Positions 38,472-48,436 of a DNA stretch of 64,000 bases are shown here, piece after piece. The position numbers were made by a program, and so were the translations under genes. The notes beneath the pieces are model-generated. The model worked only from the letters and a program-made list of their open reading frames with translations. It was not told the origin of the DNA and made no database searches. Every line of letters starts with the position of its first letter. Position 1 is the stretch's first letter. Source of the stretch: Streptomyces sp. WZ-12 (GTDB lineage: Bacteria; Actinomycetota; Actinomycetes; Streptomycetales; Streptomycetaceae). The DNA is taken from positions 5,305,001-5,369,000 of the forward strand of contig NZ_CP118574.1 of assembly GCF_028898845.1 (NCBI RefSeq), written 5' to 3'.

Positions 38472-41400
38472 TCACCCGTCGGCGCGCGGCGGGAGCGGGG
38501 GCCGACGACGGTCCGGGACGTCCGACAGGTCCGGCGGGTTCGCCGCGGGATGGCGGTCCAGCAACTCCAGTGCGGTGCGCACCGCGACGCCCAGGGTGGG
38601 GTGCCGGCCCTCCGCCCAGTGCAGCGGGGAGCGCAGCGCCTCGATGTCGACCTCCACGCCGTGGTTCTCCACGCCCCAGCCGTAGAGGCGGAACCACGCG
38701 GCGTTCATCGGCACGGTGATCGTGGTGCCGTCCGCGAGCCGGTGCCGGCCGGTCATGCCGACCACCCCGCCCCAGGTCCGGGTGCCGACCACCGGGCCGA
38801 TGCCCTGCAGCTTGAACGCCGCGGTGATCATGTCGCCGTCGGAGGAGGTCATCTCGTCGGCCACCGCGACCACCGGGCCGCGCGGCGCGTTGCTGGTGTA
38901 CGACACCGGCTCGGCGTCCCGGGTCAGGTCCCAGCCCATGATCGCGCGGGTCAGCTTCTCGATGACCAGCTCGGAGATGTTGCCGCCGGCGTTGCCGCGG
39001 ACGTCCACGATCAGCGCCGGCATCGCCACCTCCCGCCGCAGGTCGCGGTTGAACTGCGCCCACCCCGAGCCGCCCATGTCCGGGATGTGGAGGTAGCCGC
39101 ACCGGCCGTCGCTCAACTCCCGCACCACCGCCCGCCGTTTGGCCACCCAGTCCTGGTAGCGCAGCGGTCGCTCGTCGATCAGCGGGACCACCGCGACCCG
39201 GCGGGCGTGCCCGTTGCCGTTCCCGTCCGTCTCCGGCGGTGCGAAGGTCAGCTCGACGGTGGTGCCGCCGGCCGCGCCCAGCAGCGGGAACGGGCCGGCC
39301 ACCGGGTCCACCGGCCGCCCGTCGACATGGGTGAGCGCGCTGCCCTCCCGGATGCCGGTGCCGGCCAGCGGCGAGCGGGCCTTGGAGTCCGAGGACTCGC
39401 CGGGCAGGATCCGCTTGACCACCCAACGCCCGTCCCGGTAGGTGAAGTTGGCACCCAGCAGGCCGATCGGGCGCTGGTAGTGCGGCGGCCCCTCGTTGCG
39501 CCGGGCCCCGGCGACATAGGCGTGCGAGGTGCCCAGCTCGCCCAGCACCTCGCGCAGCAGATCGGCGAACTCGTCGGGGCTGGCGACCCGTTCGAGCAGC
39601 GGCCGGTACTGCGCCAGCACGTCCTCCCAGTCGATCCCGCACAGCTTCGGGTCCCAGAAGTACGCCCGGACGATCCGGCCCGCCTCGTCGAACGCCTGCC
39701 GCCACTCCGCCCCCGGATCCACGTCGTGCAGGATCCGCCGCAGGTCCAGATGGACCGTGGTGTCGCCGTCCGCCGGCTCGTTCGCCGGCACCGCGCGCAG
39801 CTCGCCCTCGTCGTTGACGACCAGCCGGGTACCGTCGCCGCTGAGCGCGAACCCGTCCAGGGAGCTGGTGAGTTCGGTGCGCCGCGCCTTCGTCAGGTCG
39901 AAGTGCTCCAGGGTGGGGCGGCCGGAGGTGTCGGCCGGGTTGGCGAAGGTCTCGCCCAGCGCGCCGGAGATCGGCCAGCGCAGCCACACCAGCCCCCCGC
40001 CGCTGACCGGCCGCAGCGAGGAGTACTTGGACGCCGCGACCGGGAACGGCGTGACCCGGTTGGCCAGCCCCTCCACCTCCACCAACACCGGGCCCTCGCC
40101 GCTCGGCACCGGGTTCTCGTCCGGGTCCAGCCCGCCGGCCGCCGGCCGCCCCTCCGGGGACAGCGCGAACGGGGACGGCGTCGCCGACGACAGCGGGACG
40201 AGGTAGGGGCGGCAGCCCAACGGGAACGACAGGTCGCCGGTGTGCACGTCGTAGACCGGGTCGAAGCCCCGCCAGGACAGGAAGGCCAGATAGCGGCCGT
40301 CCCGGGTGAACACCGGCTGCTCGTCCTCGAAGCGGCCGTTGGTGACGTCCACGACGTGCCCGTCGGACAGCCGGGCCATGCTGATCCGCCGCAGCGTCCG
40401 GCCGATGCCCGGGTGCGACCAGGTCAGCCAGCGGGAGTCGGGGGAGAACGCCAGATCACGGACCGGACCGTTGCCGGAGCGGGTCAGCTCGGTGACCACC
40501 GCGGGCGGCCCGCCCACCGCGCCGCCGTCGGCCTCCTCCGCCGGCTCCCCGACGTCCACCAGCAGCAGCCGCCCGTCGTGCGTGGCCACCGCCAGCCGCT
40601 CCCCGTCCGGCGCCGGGACCAGCTCGTGGACCCGGCCCAGCGCCCCGGCCGCCAACCGGCGCGGGGTGCCAGGACCGCTGGCCCGCGGCAGGTCGGCGAC
40701 CTCGACGGCGTCGTCGCCCTCGGCGTCCGTCACATACGCGATCCGGCCGGTCGCGCCCAGCATCACCGGCAGCCGCACCCGCACGCCCGGGGTGTCGTGG
40801 ATGGTCCGGGCCGGCCCGTCGCGGTGGGTGAGCCAGTACAGGCTGCCGCGCACCCCGACCGCGCTGGCCCGCCCGGTGGCGTCCACCGCCAGGCCGGTGA
40901 CGTGCGAGGCGGTCGGCACCTGGTACGTGCGGCGGCCGGCCCGCGGCCCGCCCAGCCGCACCGCCAGCTTCCGCGGCGCCGCGCCCGGGGACAGGTCGTC
41001 GATCAGCCACAGGTCGCCGGCGCACTGGTACACGATCCGCGAGCCGTCCGTCGAGGCGTGCCGGGCGTAGAAGTCCGGGTGGTCGCTGTGCCGGCGCAGG
41101 TCGGTGCCGTCCGGGAGGCAGGAGTAGACGTTGCCGACGCCCTCGTGGTCGCAGAGGAAGGCGATCCGGCCACCGGTGAACATCACCGAGTCCAGATGCC
41201 CGTGCAGGTCCGGCAGCAGCCGGGTGCCGTGCAGCCACATCCGGCCGGTCGCCCCGCCGCGGTAGCGCTTCCAGGACGCCGGCTCGTGCGGCGGCTTGCC
41301 GGTCAGCAGCAGCGTGCGGCGCTCCCCGTCGAGATCGGCCAGCGCGATGTCGGCGACCGGCCCCCAGGGGAGCTGGCCACCGGGGCCGCCCTCGGTCGGC

Positions 41401-41864
41401 AGGCAGTACGCCCACGAGTAGTACGAGAACGGCTGGCCGTGCGAGGACACCGCGAGGATCTGCGCCTGGCCCTCGCCGTCCGGCGGCGTCCACCCGCAGA
41501 CCCGGGCGTCGGTGCTGCCCCAGTACGTCAGCCGCCGCGCCGGCCCGCCGGCCACCGGCACCAGATGGACCTCCGGGTCCAGGCTGCGCCAGCTGGTGAA
41601 GGCGATCTGCGAGCCGTCGGGGGAGAACCGCGGGTGACCGACCCGGGTCCGGTCCACGGTCAGCCGCCAGGCCCGGCCCGGCTCCTCGCCCTCCGGCGCG
41701 ATCGGCGCCAGCCACAGGTCGTCCTCGGCGGCGAAACACAGCAGGTCGCCGTGGAGGTGCGGGAAGCGCAGGTACGAACCGGGCGGGCGGCCCGGCCCGG
41801 TCGGAACGCGGCGCAGCCGGCCACGCGGGACGCCGGCCTCGGGTGCATCGCTCACGTCCCCCAT
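38472..41864 (-). CDS. Tricorn protease homologue (S41 family peptidase)
   Basis: A protein of about 1130 aa in the Tricorn layout: two N-terminal beta-propellers (repeats such as PRFSPDGSQIAFTSWRSLDP and DLAFSPDSRWLTWSHPG), then a C-terminal part with a PDZ-like segment and an S41 serine peptidase domain. The nucleophile is probably near residue 1008 in DEMTSSDGDM, with GNAGGNISE before it. Tricorn degrades oligopeptides released by the proteasome. No signal peptide is seen, so it is cytoplasmic. The start could be ATG 41864 or GTG 41855. Confidence 0.9.
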   Translation of the reverse strand: MGDVSDAPEAGVPRGRLRRVPTGPGRPPGSYLRFPHLHGDLLCFAAEDDLWLAPIAPEGEEPGRAWRLTVDRTRVGHPRFSPDGSQIAFTSWRSLDPEVHLVPVAGGPARRLTYWGSTDARVCGWTPPDGEGQAQILAVSSHGQPFSYYSWAYCLPTEGGPGGQLPWGPVADIALADLDGERRTLLLTGKPPHEPASWKRYRGGATGRMWLHGTRLLPDLHGHLDSVMFTGGRIAFLCDHEGVGNVYSCLPDGTDLRRHSDHPDFYARHASTDGSRIVYQCAGDLWLIDDLSPGAAPRKLAVRLGGPRAGRRTYQVPTASHVTGLAVDATGRASAVGVRGSLYWLTHRDGPARTIHDTPGVRVRLPVMLGATGRIAYVTDAEGDDAVEVADLPRASGPGTPRRLAAGALGRVHELVPAPDGERLAVATHDGRLLLVDVGEPAEEADGGAVGGPPAVVTELTRSGNGPVRDLAFSPDSRWLTWSHPGIGRTLRRISMARLSDGHVVDVTNGRFEDEQPVFTRDGRYLAFLSWRGFDPVYDVHTGDLSFPLGCRPYLVPLSSATPSPFALSPEGRPAAGGLDPDENPVPSGEGPVLVEVEGLANRVTPFPVAASKYSSLRPVSGGGLVWLRWPISGALGETFANPADTSGRPTLEHFDLTKARRTELTSSLDGFALSGDGTRLVVNDEGELRAVPANEPADGDTTVHLDLRRILHDVDPGAEWRQAFDEAGRIVRAYFWDPKLCGIDWEDVLAQYRPLLERVASPDEFADLLREVLGELGTSHAYVAGARRNEGPPHYQRPIGLLGANFTYRDGRWVVKRILPGESSDSKARSPLAGTGIREGSALTHVDGRPVDPVAGPFPLLGAAGGTTVELTFAPPETDGNGNGHARRVAVVPLIDERPLRYQDWVAKRRAVVRELSDGRCGYLHIPDMGGSGWAQFNRDLRREVAMPALIVDVRGNAGGNISELVIEKLTRAIMGWDLTRDAEPVSYTSNAPRGPVVAVADEMTSSDGDMITAAFKLQGIGPVVGTRTWGGVVGMTGRHRLADGTTITVPMNAAWFRLYGWGVENHGVEVDIEALRSPLHWAEGRHPTLGVAVRTALELLDRHPAANPPDLSDVPDRRRPPLPPRADG

Positions 41865-41949
41865 GGTTTCGGCGCCGGGAGCGGGCGGCAACTCGGCCCG
41901 TTCGGCCACCCCGCCGCGCTCACCCCGCGTCACCCGTGACCGAAACCGG

Positions 41950-43164
41950 TCACCGCCGGCCCGGGACGAACGGCAGCGCGGCGTACCGCCGGACGTAGTG
42001 GCCCCGCGCGAAGGTGCCGGCGGCCGCGTCCACCGCGAAGTCCGGGAAACGGCCCAGCAGTTCGGCCAGCGCCACCCGGGCCACCAGACGGGCCGCGGCC
42101 GCGCCCAGGCAGTGGTGCGGGCCGTGCGCGAACGCCAGGTGCTGGGGGCCGTCCCGGGTGAGGTCCAGCCGCTCCGCGTCCGGGCCGAACGCCCGCGGGT
42201 CGCGGTTGGCGGCCCCGTACAGCAGCAGCACCTTACGGCCGGCCGGGACGGTGCGGCCGTGCAGCACCGTGTCGGCGGTGACCGTCCGTGCCAGGCACTG
42301 GACCGGGGACGTCAGCCGCAGCAGCTCCTCGACGGCCGCCGGCAGCCGGGCCGGGGCGTCGAGCAGGAGGCGGCGCTGGTCCGGGTGGGCGGTCAGCAGC
42401 TCGGCGGCGCCGCCCAACAGGCCGGTGGTGGTGTCGTTGCCGCCGGCGACCATGGTGAAGGCGAAGCCGAGGATGCGCAGCAGCGCCGCGTCGTCGCCCG
42501 GCGGCAGCAGCCGCACCAGATCGGAGACGGTGTCATCGGCCGGCTCGGCGCGCCGCCGCTCCGCCAACTCCGCGAAGTAACCCAGCAGTTCGCCCACCGC
42601 CGTCGCCGCGGCCAGCGGCGAGCCGAGCGTGGTGGCCTCCACGATGGCGTGCGTCCAGTCGTCGAAGCGGGCCCGGTCCGCCTCCGGCACGCCCAGATAG
42701 CGGCCGACGACGAAGCTGGGCAGCGGCTTGAAAAGCTCCGCGACGATGTCGCAGCCGCCGGGCAGGTCGGCGATGCGGTCCAGCCGCTCCCGGACGAAGG
42801 TCCGCACGTCCGGCTCGATGGCGGCCACCCGCCGCGGGGTGTAGCCGCGGGTCAACAGCCGCCGGAAGTCGGTGTGCTCCGGCGGGTCCAGCATCACCAG
42901 CGGCGCCGCGTCGGTGATGCCGAGCCGCTCCCGCTCGCCGTAGGTGAAGGTCAGGCCGGCGGCGGAGGAGAACCGCGCGGTGTCCCGGGCGGCGGCGAGC
43001 ACGTCCGCGTACCGGGAGAGCACCCAGTAGTCGCCGTCCGCGACATGGTGCGCGGGCGCGGTGTCCCGCAGCGCCGCGTATCTCCCCCACGGGGTGCGCC
43101 AGCTCTCGCCCCCGCACGGCACGAACCTCGCGCGCGGAGCCTTTGGTGCTTCCTGGGCTGCCAT
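41950..43164 (-). CDS. Cytochrome P450
   Basis: A 404-aa soluble bacterial P450. The I-helix is FTMVAGGNDTTTGLLGG, the ExxR motif is in VEELLRLTSP, and the haem loop is FAHGPHHCLGAA with Cys352. ATG 43164 gives the usual length. No ferredoxin or reductase lies beside it. The substrate is unknown. It is divergent from the beta-lactamase-fold gene. Confidence 0.93.
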   Translation of the reverse strand: MAAQEAPKAPRARFVPCGGESWRTPWGRYAALRDTAPAHHVADGDYWVLSRYADVLAAARDTARFSSAAGLTFTYGERERLGITDAAPLVMLDPPEHTDFRRLLTRGYTPRRVAAIEPDVRTFVRERLDRIADLPGGCDIVAELFKPLPSFVVGRYLGVPEADRARFDDWTHAIVEATTLGSPLAAATAVGELLGYFAELAERRRAEPADDTVSDLVRLLPPGDDAALLRILGFAFTMVAGGNDTTTGLLGGAAELLTAHPDQRRLLLDAPARLPAAVEELLRLTSPVQCLARTVTADTVLHGRTVPAGRKVLLLYGAANRDPRAFGPDAERLDLTRDGPQHLAFAHGPHHCLGAAAARLVARVALAELLGRFPDFAVDAAAGTFARGHYVRRYAALPFVPGRR

Positions 43165-43365
43165 GGCCGGAGGGTGGGGGAGCGGGGCACAACAGTCAAG
43201 GACGGTGCCGGGCCGGATCCGCCGGCGTTCCGGGCCCGCCCGCGCCCAAGTGTGAGGAACGCCACGGCCCGTGGCCCTGGCGGTGCCCCTGGTCATGAGC
43301 ATGGATCCCGGCGTTGCACCATTGATGGGTCACCTTAAGCGGCGGAAGAACGGGAAACAGGAACA

Positions 43366-44556
43366 GTGGTGGACGTCCAGGGCACGGTCGAGGACGGCTT
43401 CGAGCCGGTCCGGGACGCCTTCGCAGCGAACTTCGCCGAGCGCGGCGAGCGCGGGGCGGCCGTCACCGTTTACCGGGACGGCCGCAAGGTCGTCGACCTC
43501 TGGGCCGGCACCAAGGACGGCGACGCCGATCCCGACGACCCCCAGGCCGCCCCCTGGGAGCCCGGCACCGCCCAGATCGTCCGCTCCGCCACCAAGGGCA
43601 TCGCCGCCACCGTCCCGCTGCTGCTGCACCAGCGCGGCCAACTCGACCTGGACGCCCCGGTCGGCACGTACTGGCCCGAGTTCAAGGCCGCCGGCAAGGA
43701 CCGCGTCCTGGTCCGCCACCTCCTCGCGCACCGCGCGGGCCTGCCCGTCCTGGACACCCCGCTCACCCCCGCCCAGGCCATCGACGGCACCAGCGGCCCG
43801 GCCGCCCTCGCCGCGCAGGCCCCCGCCTGGACGCCCGGCACCGACCACGGCTACCACGCCCAGACCTACAGCTGGCTGCTGGGCGAACTGGTGCTGCGGG
43901 TCACCGGCCGCACCCTCGGCGCCTGGGTCGCCGACGAGATAGCCGGGCCGCTCGGCCTCGACCTGTGGATCGGCCTCCCCGAGGCGGCCCGCCCCCGCGT
44001 CGGCCGCCTCGCCCCCGTCGAGGCCCCGCCCCGCCCGGCCGCCGCCGGCCTGCGGGTCCGCCCCAAGAAGGCGGTCTCCGACGCGTACGCCGACCCCGAC
44101 TCGCTCACCAACCGCGCCTTCGGCGCGATATCCCCGGCGCCCGACGAGAACTCCGACGCCTACCGGGCGGCGGAGCTGCCCGCCTCCGCCGGCATCGCCA
44201 CGGCGCCCGCCCTGGCCCGCGCGTACGCCGCGCTGATCGGGCCGGTCGACGGTCACCCCCGACTCTTCGCGCCGGCGACGCTGACCCTCGCCCGCACCGA
44301 GGAGTCCGCCGGCCCGGACCGCACGCTCCTGGTCAACACCCGCTTCGGCCTGGGCTTCATGCTGCACGGCCCGGCGTCCCCGCTGCTCGGTCCCGGCTCG
44401 TTCGGCCACCCCGGCCGCGGCGGCGCGCTCGCCTTCGCCGACCCGGAGAGCGGGGTCGCCGTCGGCTACGTGACGAACGGGATGCAGCGGAACGTGACCG
44501 CCGACCCGCGGGCGCAGGCGCTGGTGCGCGCGCTGGCTTCCCACGTCGTCGGCTGA
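43366..44556 (+). CDS. Beta-lactamase-fold serine hydrolase (class C/esterase type)
   Basis: A 396-aa protein of the beta-lactamase/transpeptidase-like family. The SxxK motif is SATK in QIVRSATKGIAAT. A Tyr motif lies in HGYHAQTYSW, and the third motif is HPG in FGHPGRGG. No signal peptide is visible, which favours an intracellular esterase over a true beta-lactamase. GTG 43366 has AGGA close by. Confidence 0.88.
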   Translation: MVDVQGTVEDGFEPVRDAFAANFAERGERGAAVTVYRDGRKVVDLWAGTKDGDADPDDPQAAPWEPGTAQIVRSATKGIAATVPLLLHQRGQLDLDAPVGTYWPEFKAAGKDRVLVRHLLAHRAGLPVLDTPLTPAQAIDGTSGPAALAAQAPAWTPGTDHGYHAQTYSWLLGELVLRVTGRTLGAWVADEIAGPLGLDLWIGLPEAARPRVGRLAPVEAPPRPAAAGLRVRPKKAVSDAYADPDSLTNRAFGAISPAPDENSDAYRAAELPASAGIATAPALARAYAALIGPVDGHPRLFAPATLTLARTEESAGPDRTLLVNTRFGLGFMLHGPASPLLGPGSFGHPGRGGALAFADPESGVAVGYVTNGMQRNVTADPRAQALVRALASHVVG

Positions 44557-44648
44557 CCCGCCGTTGGGGCGGGGCCCCGCCCCTTCCGCGCCGTGCGGGT
44601 CCCCGCCCCGGTGGGAGCGAGGGCTCCCGTCCGGGTAAGTACTGGCCC

Positions 44649-45431
44649 ATGAGGCGACTTGAGGGATACCGGGTGCTGGTTACGGGGGCCGGGCGGGGGA
44701 TCGGGGAGGCCGCGGCTCGGCGGGTGGCGCGCGAGGGGGCACGGGTGTTGGTGACCGACATCGACGGGGAGCGGGCCGAACGGGTCGCGCAGGGGATCCG
44801 GGCGGACGGCGGTGCGGCCGAGGGGCGGGTCTGCGACGTCGGGGACCGGGGGGCCGTGGAGGCGGCCGTCGGGTACGTCGTGGAGCGGTTCGGGGGCCTG
44901 GACACCCTGGTCAACAACGCCTTCGGCTGCCATCCCGACGCCCCGCTCTTCGAGGACACCCCGGACGACGAGTGGGCCGCCGACCTCGACCTCACCCTGA
45001 CCGGCGCGATGCGCTGCGCCCGGGCCGCGCTGCCGCACCTGGTGGCCGCCGAAGGCCGCGGCTCGATCGTCAACATCGGTTCGGTGAACGGCATCCAGGA
45101 CTTCGGCAACCACGCCTACAGCGCCGCCAAGGCCGGCCTGGCCAGCCTGACCCGCACCCTCTCCGGCCACGCGGCCCCCCGCGGCGTCCGCGTCAACCTC
45201 ATCGCCCCGGGCACCATCGACACCCCCAACTGGGCGGGCCGCGAGGAGAAGTTGACCCGCGCCGCCACCGTCTACCCCCTGGGCCGGGTCGGCCGCCCCG
45301 ACGACATCGCCGCCGCCGTCGCCTACCTCGCCTCCCCCGACGCCTCCTGGGTCACCGGCATCACCCTCCCCGTGGACGGCGGCCTCCTCCCCGCCAACCC
45401 CGAACTACGCCAAGCCCTCAAGGGCAGTTGA
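44649..45431 (+). CDS. SDR-family oxidoreductase
   Basis: A 260-aa classical SDR. The cofactor motif is VLVTGAGRGIGEAAARRV, then LVNNAFG. Catalytic Ser is in NIGSVNGIQ, and Tyr/Lys in YSAAKAG. The C-terminus has WVTGITLPVDGGLL, typical of FabG-like enzymes. There is no clear ribosome site before the ATG. It probably stands alone, 92 bp after the serine hydrolase gene. Confidence 0.92.
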   Translation: MRRLEGYRVLVTGAGRGIGEAAARRVAREGARVLVTDIDGERAERVAQGIRADGGAAEGRVCDVGDRGAVEAAVGYVVERFGGLDTLVNNAFGCHPDAPLFEDTPDDEWAADLDLTLTGAMRCARAALPHLVAAEGRGSIVNIGSVNGIQDFGNHAYSAAKAGLASLTRTLSGHAAPRGVRVNLIAPGTIDTPNWAGREEKLTRAATVYPLGRVGRPDDIAAAVAYLASPDASWVTGITLPVDGGLLPANPELRQALKGS

Positions 45432-45550
45432 ACCCCACCCCGCACCGGGTGAACCTCAACTCCCCACCGGGGCGGCGGCCCGCATCGCACAGGAGGGGTC
45501 GGGGGCGGAGGGCCGACAACGTGGGAGGGAACCGGCCGCCCAGGCGGCCG

Positions 45551-46399
45551 TCAGCCGGCGAGCATCAGGCCGATCCCCACCACCATCACCCCCGCCGCCG
45601 CAACCCTCGGCAGACCGAACCGTTCCTTGAAGAAGAGCGTCCCGATCACGGCGCCGACGATGATCGACGACTCGCGCAGCGCCGCGATGGGGGCCAGCGG
45701 TGCGCGGGTCTGGGCCCACAGCACGAGTCCGTAGGCGAAGACCGACAGCAGGCCGCCGAGCAGGCCGCGCAGGGCGAACGGCCGTAGTTCGGCGGCGAGT
45801 CGGCCGCGCCGGGTGGCCAGCGCGTAGGCGGGGATGGCCAGTCCTTCGAGGATCATCAGCCAGGCGATGTAGCCGAGCGCGCTGCCGGAGGCGCGGACGC
45901 CCAGGCCGTCGACGGTGGTGTAGGAGGCGATGGACAGGCCGGTGGCCAGGGCGGCGAGGATCGCCGGCCAGTGGGGGCGGGAGCCGGCGCCGCGGATGCC
46001 CCAAAGGGCCAGTCCCACCAGGCCCGTTGAGGCCAGCGCGACGCCGGCAAGGGCCCAGCCGCCGGGTACCTCGTGGACGAAGACCGCGGCGAGGACGGTG
46101 ACGACGAGGGGCGCGGTGCCCCGGGCGATCGGATACATCTGGCCGAAGTCGCCCATCCGGAAGGACTGCATCAGCAGCGCTTGGTAGACGACGTGCAGCA
46201 CGGAGGAGGCGAGCAGGTAGGGCCAGGCGGCGGCCGCCGGCAGGGGGGTGAAGCAGGCCAGGAGCGCGCCGCAGAGCGTGCCCCCGCCACCGACGAGGGT
46301 GAAGGCCAGGAGTTGGTCGCGTATGCCGTGGGCCAGCGCGTTCCAACTGGCGTGGGTGACGGCGGCCAGCAGGACGGCCGCGACGACCAGCGGGGTCAC
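45551..46399 (-). CDS. EamA/DMT-family transporter
   Basis: A 282-aa membrane protein with about ten helices in two EamA halves, for example AAVLLAAVTHASWNALAHGI near the start and ALRESSIIVGAVIGTLFFKE near the end; both halves show the family's end-of-domain Glu (FVHEVPGG, FFKERFG). It probably exports or takes up small metabolites. The GTG start overlaps a short upstream reading frame by 4 bp. Confidence 0.88.
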   Translation of the reverse strand: MTPLVVAAVLLAAVTHASWNALAHGIRDQLLAFTLVGGGGTLCGALLACFTPLPAAAAWPYLLASSVLHVVYQALLMQSFRMGDFGQMYPIARGTAPLVVTVLAAVFVHEVPGGWALAGVALASTGLVGLALWGIRGAGSRPHWPAILAALATGLSIASYTTVDGLGVRASGSALGYIAWLMILEGLAIPAYALATRRGRLAAELRPFALRGLLGGLLSVFAYGLVLWAQTRAPLAPIAALRESSIIVGAVIGTLFFKERFGLPRVAAAGVMVVGIGLMLAG

Positions 46400-46524
46400 G
46401 CGGTCTGCTCGCGGACGTGGGCGAGTCGGCCGCCGCCGTGGGCGAGCGCTCCGGCGAAGCGTGGGTGGGCGTCGCTGACGGTGGCGGGCGGTGGGGTCTC
46501 GGTACCGGTTGCGAAATCGCTCAT
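46396..46524 (-). CDS. Short coupled reading frame, possible YbaK remnant
   Basis: A 42-codon frame begins ATG 46524 (MSDFATGTETPPPATVSDAH) and ends in a GTGA overlap with the transporter. The opening SDAHPRFAGALAHGGG with a following VREQTA resembles the first 40 residues of YbaK/EbsC aminoacyl-tRNA deacylases, which I remember as neighbours of this transporter in some streptomycetes. It may be the stump of such a gene after a deletion, now acting as a leader for the transporter. Low confidence. Confidence 0.35.
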   Translation of the reverse strand: MSDFATGTETPPPATVSDAHPRFAGALAHGGGRLAHVREQTA

Positions 46525-46576
46525 GGCCCGCACGGTAACGAAGGGTGTGCGGGCCATGCGAACGGGTTCCGGCCGG

Positions 46577-46603
46577 TGGACACCCCGGGCAACGGGGTGT
46601 CCA
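46577..46603 (-). terminator. Terminator after the penicillin-binding protein gene
   Basis: TGGACACCCCG and CGGGGTGTCCA make an 11-bp perfect stem with loop GGCAA, 7 bp beyond the stop codon of the penicillin-binding protein gene. Confidence 0.7.
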
Positions 46604-46609
46604 CGGGCG

Positions 46610-48262
46610 TCAGTTGGCGGCGAGCAGGGCGCGGACCAGCGGGCCCGCGTTGGTGCCGCCGTGGCCGCTGGCCGGGACGACCGCGGCGGCCGCCAGGTCG
46701 TTGCGGTAGGCGGCGAACCAGGCGTTGGGCTTGTCCTGGTTGTCGACCTCGGCGGAACCGGTCTTGGCGCCGAGGTCACCGCTGAGGCCCTGCATCGCCT
46801 CGGCGCCCGTCCCGGACGTCGCGGTCAGCTTCATCAGCGACTTGAGGTTGGCCGCGGTGTCCGGCTTCATGGTGCGCGCCGCCTTGGCGAACGCCCGGTT
46901 GTCCAGCGACTGGGCGACGACGAACGGCTGGCGGAAGGTGCCGGACTGGGCGGTGGCGGCGACCGAGGCCATGTTCAGCGGGTTCATCCGGACGCCGCCC
47001 TGGCCGATCAGCGAGGCCGCCATCTGCGCGTCGTGCTGCACCGGGACGGTGCCGTCGAAGGTCGGGATGCCGGTGGCCCAGTTCAGCCCGAGGCCGAAGA
47101 CGTCCCGGGCCTCCTTGGTCAGGTCGTCGTCGCTGAGGTCCTTGGCGTGGCCGATGAAGGCGTTGTTGCAGGACGCGGCGAAGCTCTGCGCGAAGGTGCC
47201 GTCCGGGATCTCGGACTTGTTGAGGTTCTGGAACTTCCAGCCGCCGACGGTGACGAACTGCGGGCAGGGGTCCTTCTTGTCCGGCGCCGTCAGGCCCTTG
47301 TCCATCAGTATCGCCGCGGTGACGATCTTCATCGTCGAGCCGGGCGCCAACGACCCCTGGGTGGCGACGTTGAAGCCGTTCGCGGGGGAGTTGGCGAACG
47401 CCAGGATCTCGCCGGTGCTGGGCTTCACCGCCGCGACGGACGCCGACTTCTTGCCCTTGACGGCGTTCTCGGCGGCCGTCTGCAACGTGGCGTCCAGCGT
47501 GGTCTTCAGGGTGCCCGGAGCGCCCTGGGAGAGCACCTTGAGGGTCTTGTCGGGCTGCTGCTTGTTGCTGTCGGCGGCCTTGGCGCGGTGGATGTAGAGC
47601 TCCACGCCGGGCTTGCCGTCGGTCTTCGTGCCGTACTTGGTGCGCAGGCTGTCCAGTGCCGCGGACAGCGTCGGGTGGTCCTTGGCGGTCAGCTCGGTGC
47701 CGTTGCGGTCCACCGCCTTGATCGGCGGCGCCTCGGCCTCGCCGGTGCGCAGTTCGTCGCCCTTGGCCAGGCCCGGGTAGAGCGCGGAGGGCTGCCAGGC
47801 GATCTGCGGCTTACCGGTGGCCTTGTCGCGCTTGAGGGTCACCGCGCTGCCGTAGGAGAAGGGGGTCTGCACGGACTTGTAGGAGATCTGCGCGCCGACC
47901 GTGTACGGCACCTTGTCGCCGGTCGGGGTGCCCGGCTTCAGCGTCACCTTGGTGAACTTCGCCTGCTGGGCGAAGGAGGCGAGCGCGGTGCGGGCGGCGT
48001 CCGGGGCGTCGGTCAGTGCGGCGGCCTTCGCGGTGTCGCCGGACTGCCAGGCCGTCAGGAACGCCTGGGCCGTGGTGTTGACTTCCTTGGCGGTCAGGGG
48101 GCCGGTCGGCACCGAGGCGCCGTCGCCCGACTTGGCGTCGGCGGACCGGACGGCCTGGGGCGACGCCCCGTCCGAGCCGCCGAACAGCGTGAAGCCGCCG
48201 ACCACTCCCACCACCAGGGCCACCGACCCGCCGATCAGCCCGTACTTCACCTCGCGGCGCAT
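46610..48262 (-). CDS. Penicillin-binding protein with NTF2-like N-terminal domain
   Basis: A 550-aa membrane-anchored transpeptidase. One N-terminal helix at about 8-27 (GLIGGSVALVVGVVGGFTLF) is followed by an NTF2-like MecA_N domain (VNTTAQAFLTAWQSGDTAKA). The transpeptidase domain has the active site S309-TMK (LAPGSTMKIV), SxN as SCNNAF, and KTG in LGAKTGSAEV. It cross-links peptidoglycan outside the membrane. ATG 48262 gives the correct helix position. Single gene. Confidence 0.92.
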   Translation of the reverse strand: MRREVKYGLIGGSVALVVGVVGGFTLFGGSDGASPQAVRSADAKSGDGASVPTGPLTAKEVNTTAQAFLTAWQSGDTAKAAALTDAPDAARTALASFAQQAKFTKVTLKPGTPTGDKVPYTVGAQISYKSVQTPFSYGSAVTLKRDKATGKPQIAWQPSALYPGLAKGDELRTGEAEAPPIKAVDRNGTELTAKDHPTLSAALDSLRTKYGTKTDGKPGVELYIHRAKAADSNKQQPDKTLKVLSQGAPGTLKTTLDATLQTAAENAVKGKKSASVAAVKPSTGEILAFANSPANGFNVATQGSLAPGSTMKIVTAAILMDKGLTAPDKKDPCPQFVTVGGWKFQNLNKSEIPDGTFAQSFAASCNNAFIGHAKDLSDDDLTKEARDVFGLGLNWATGIPTFDGTVPVQHDAQMAASLIGQGGVRMNPLNMASVAATAQSGTFRQPFVVAQSLDNRAFAKAARTMKPDTAANLKSLMKLTATSGTGAEAMQGLSGDLGAKTGSAEVDNQDKPNAWFAAYRNDLAAAAVVPASGHGGTNAGPLVRALLAAN

Positions 48263-48436
48263 GCCAACGATCCCCTCCCAGGAGCTTGAGGTCCTCAGGT
48301 ACGCACCCAAGAACGCCCCTCGCACTCTAAGGGACACGGGCAAGCGGTGAGTCTCGATCAGGGCACGGTCCGGTGACGCACCGTCGAACCGTCGTGACGG
48401 TTTCGTCACAACGGGCGGTGGGGCCCGGCCGGCCGC

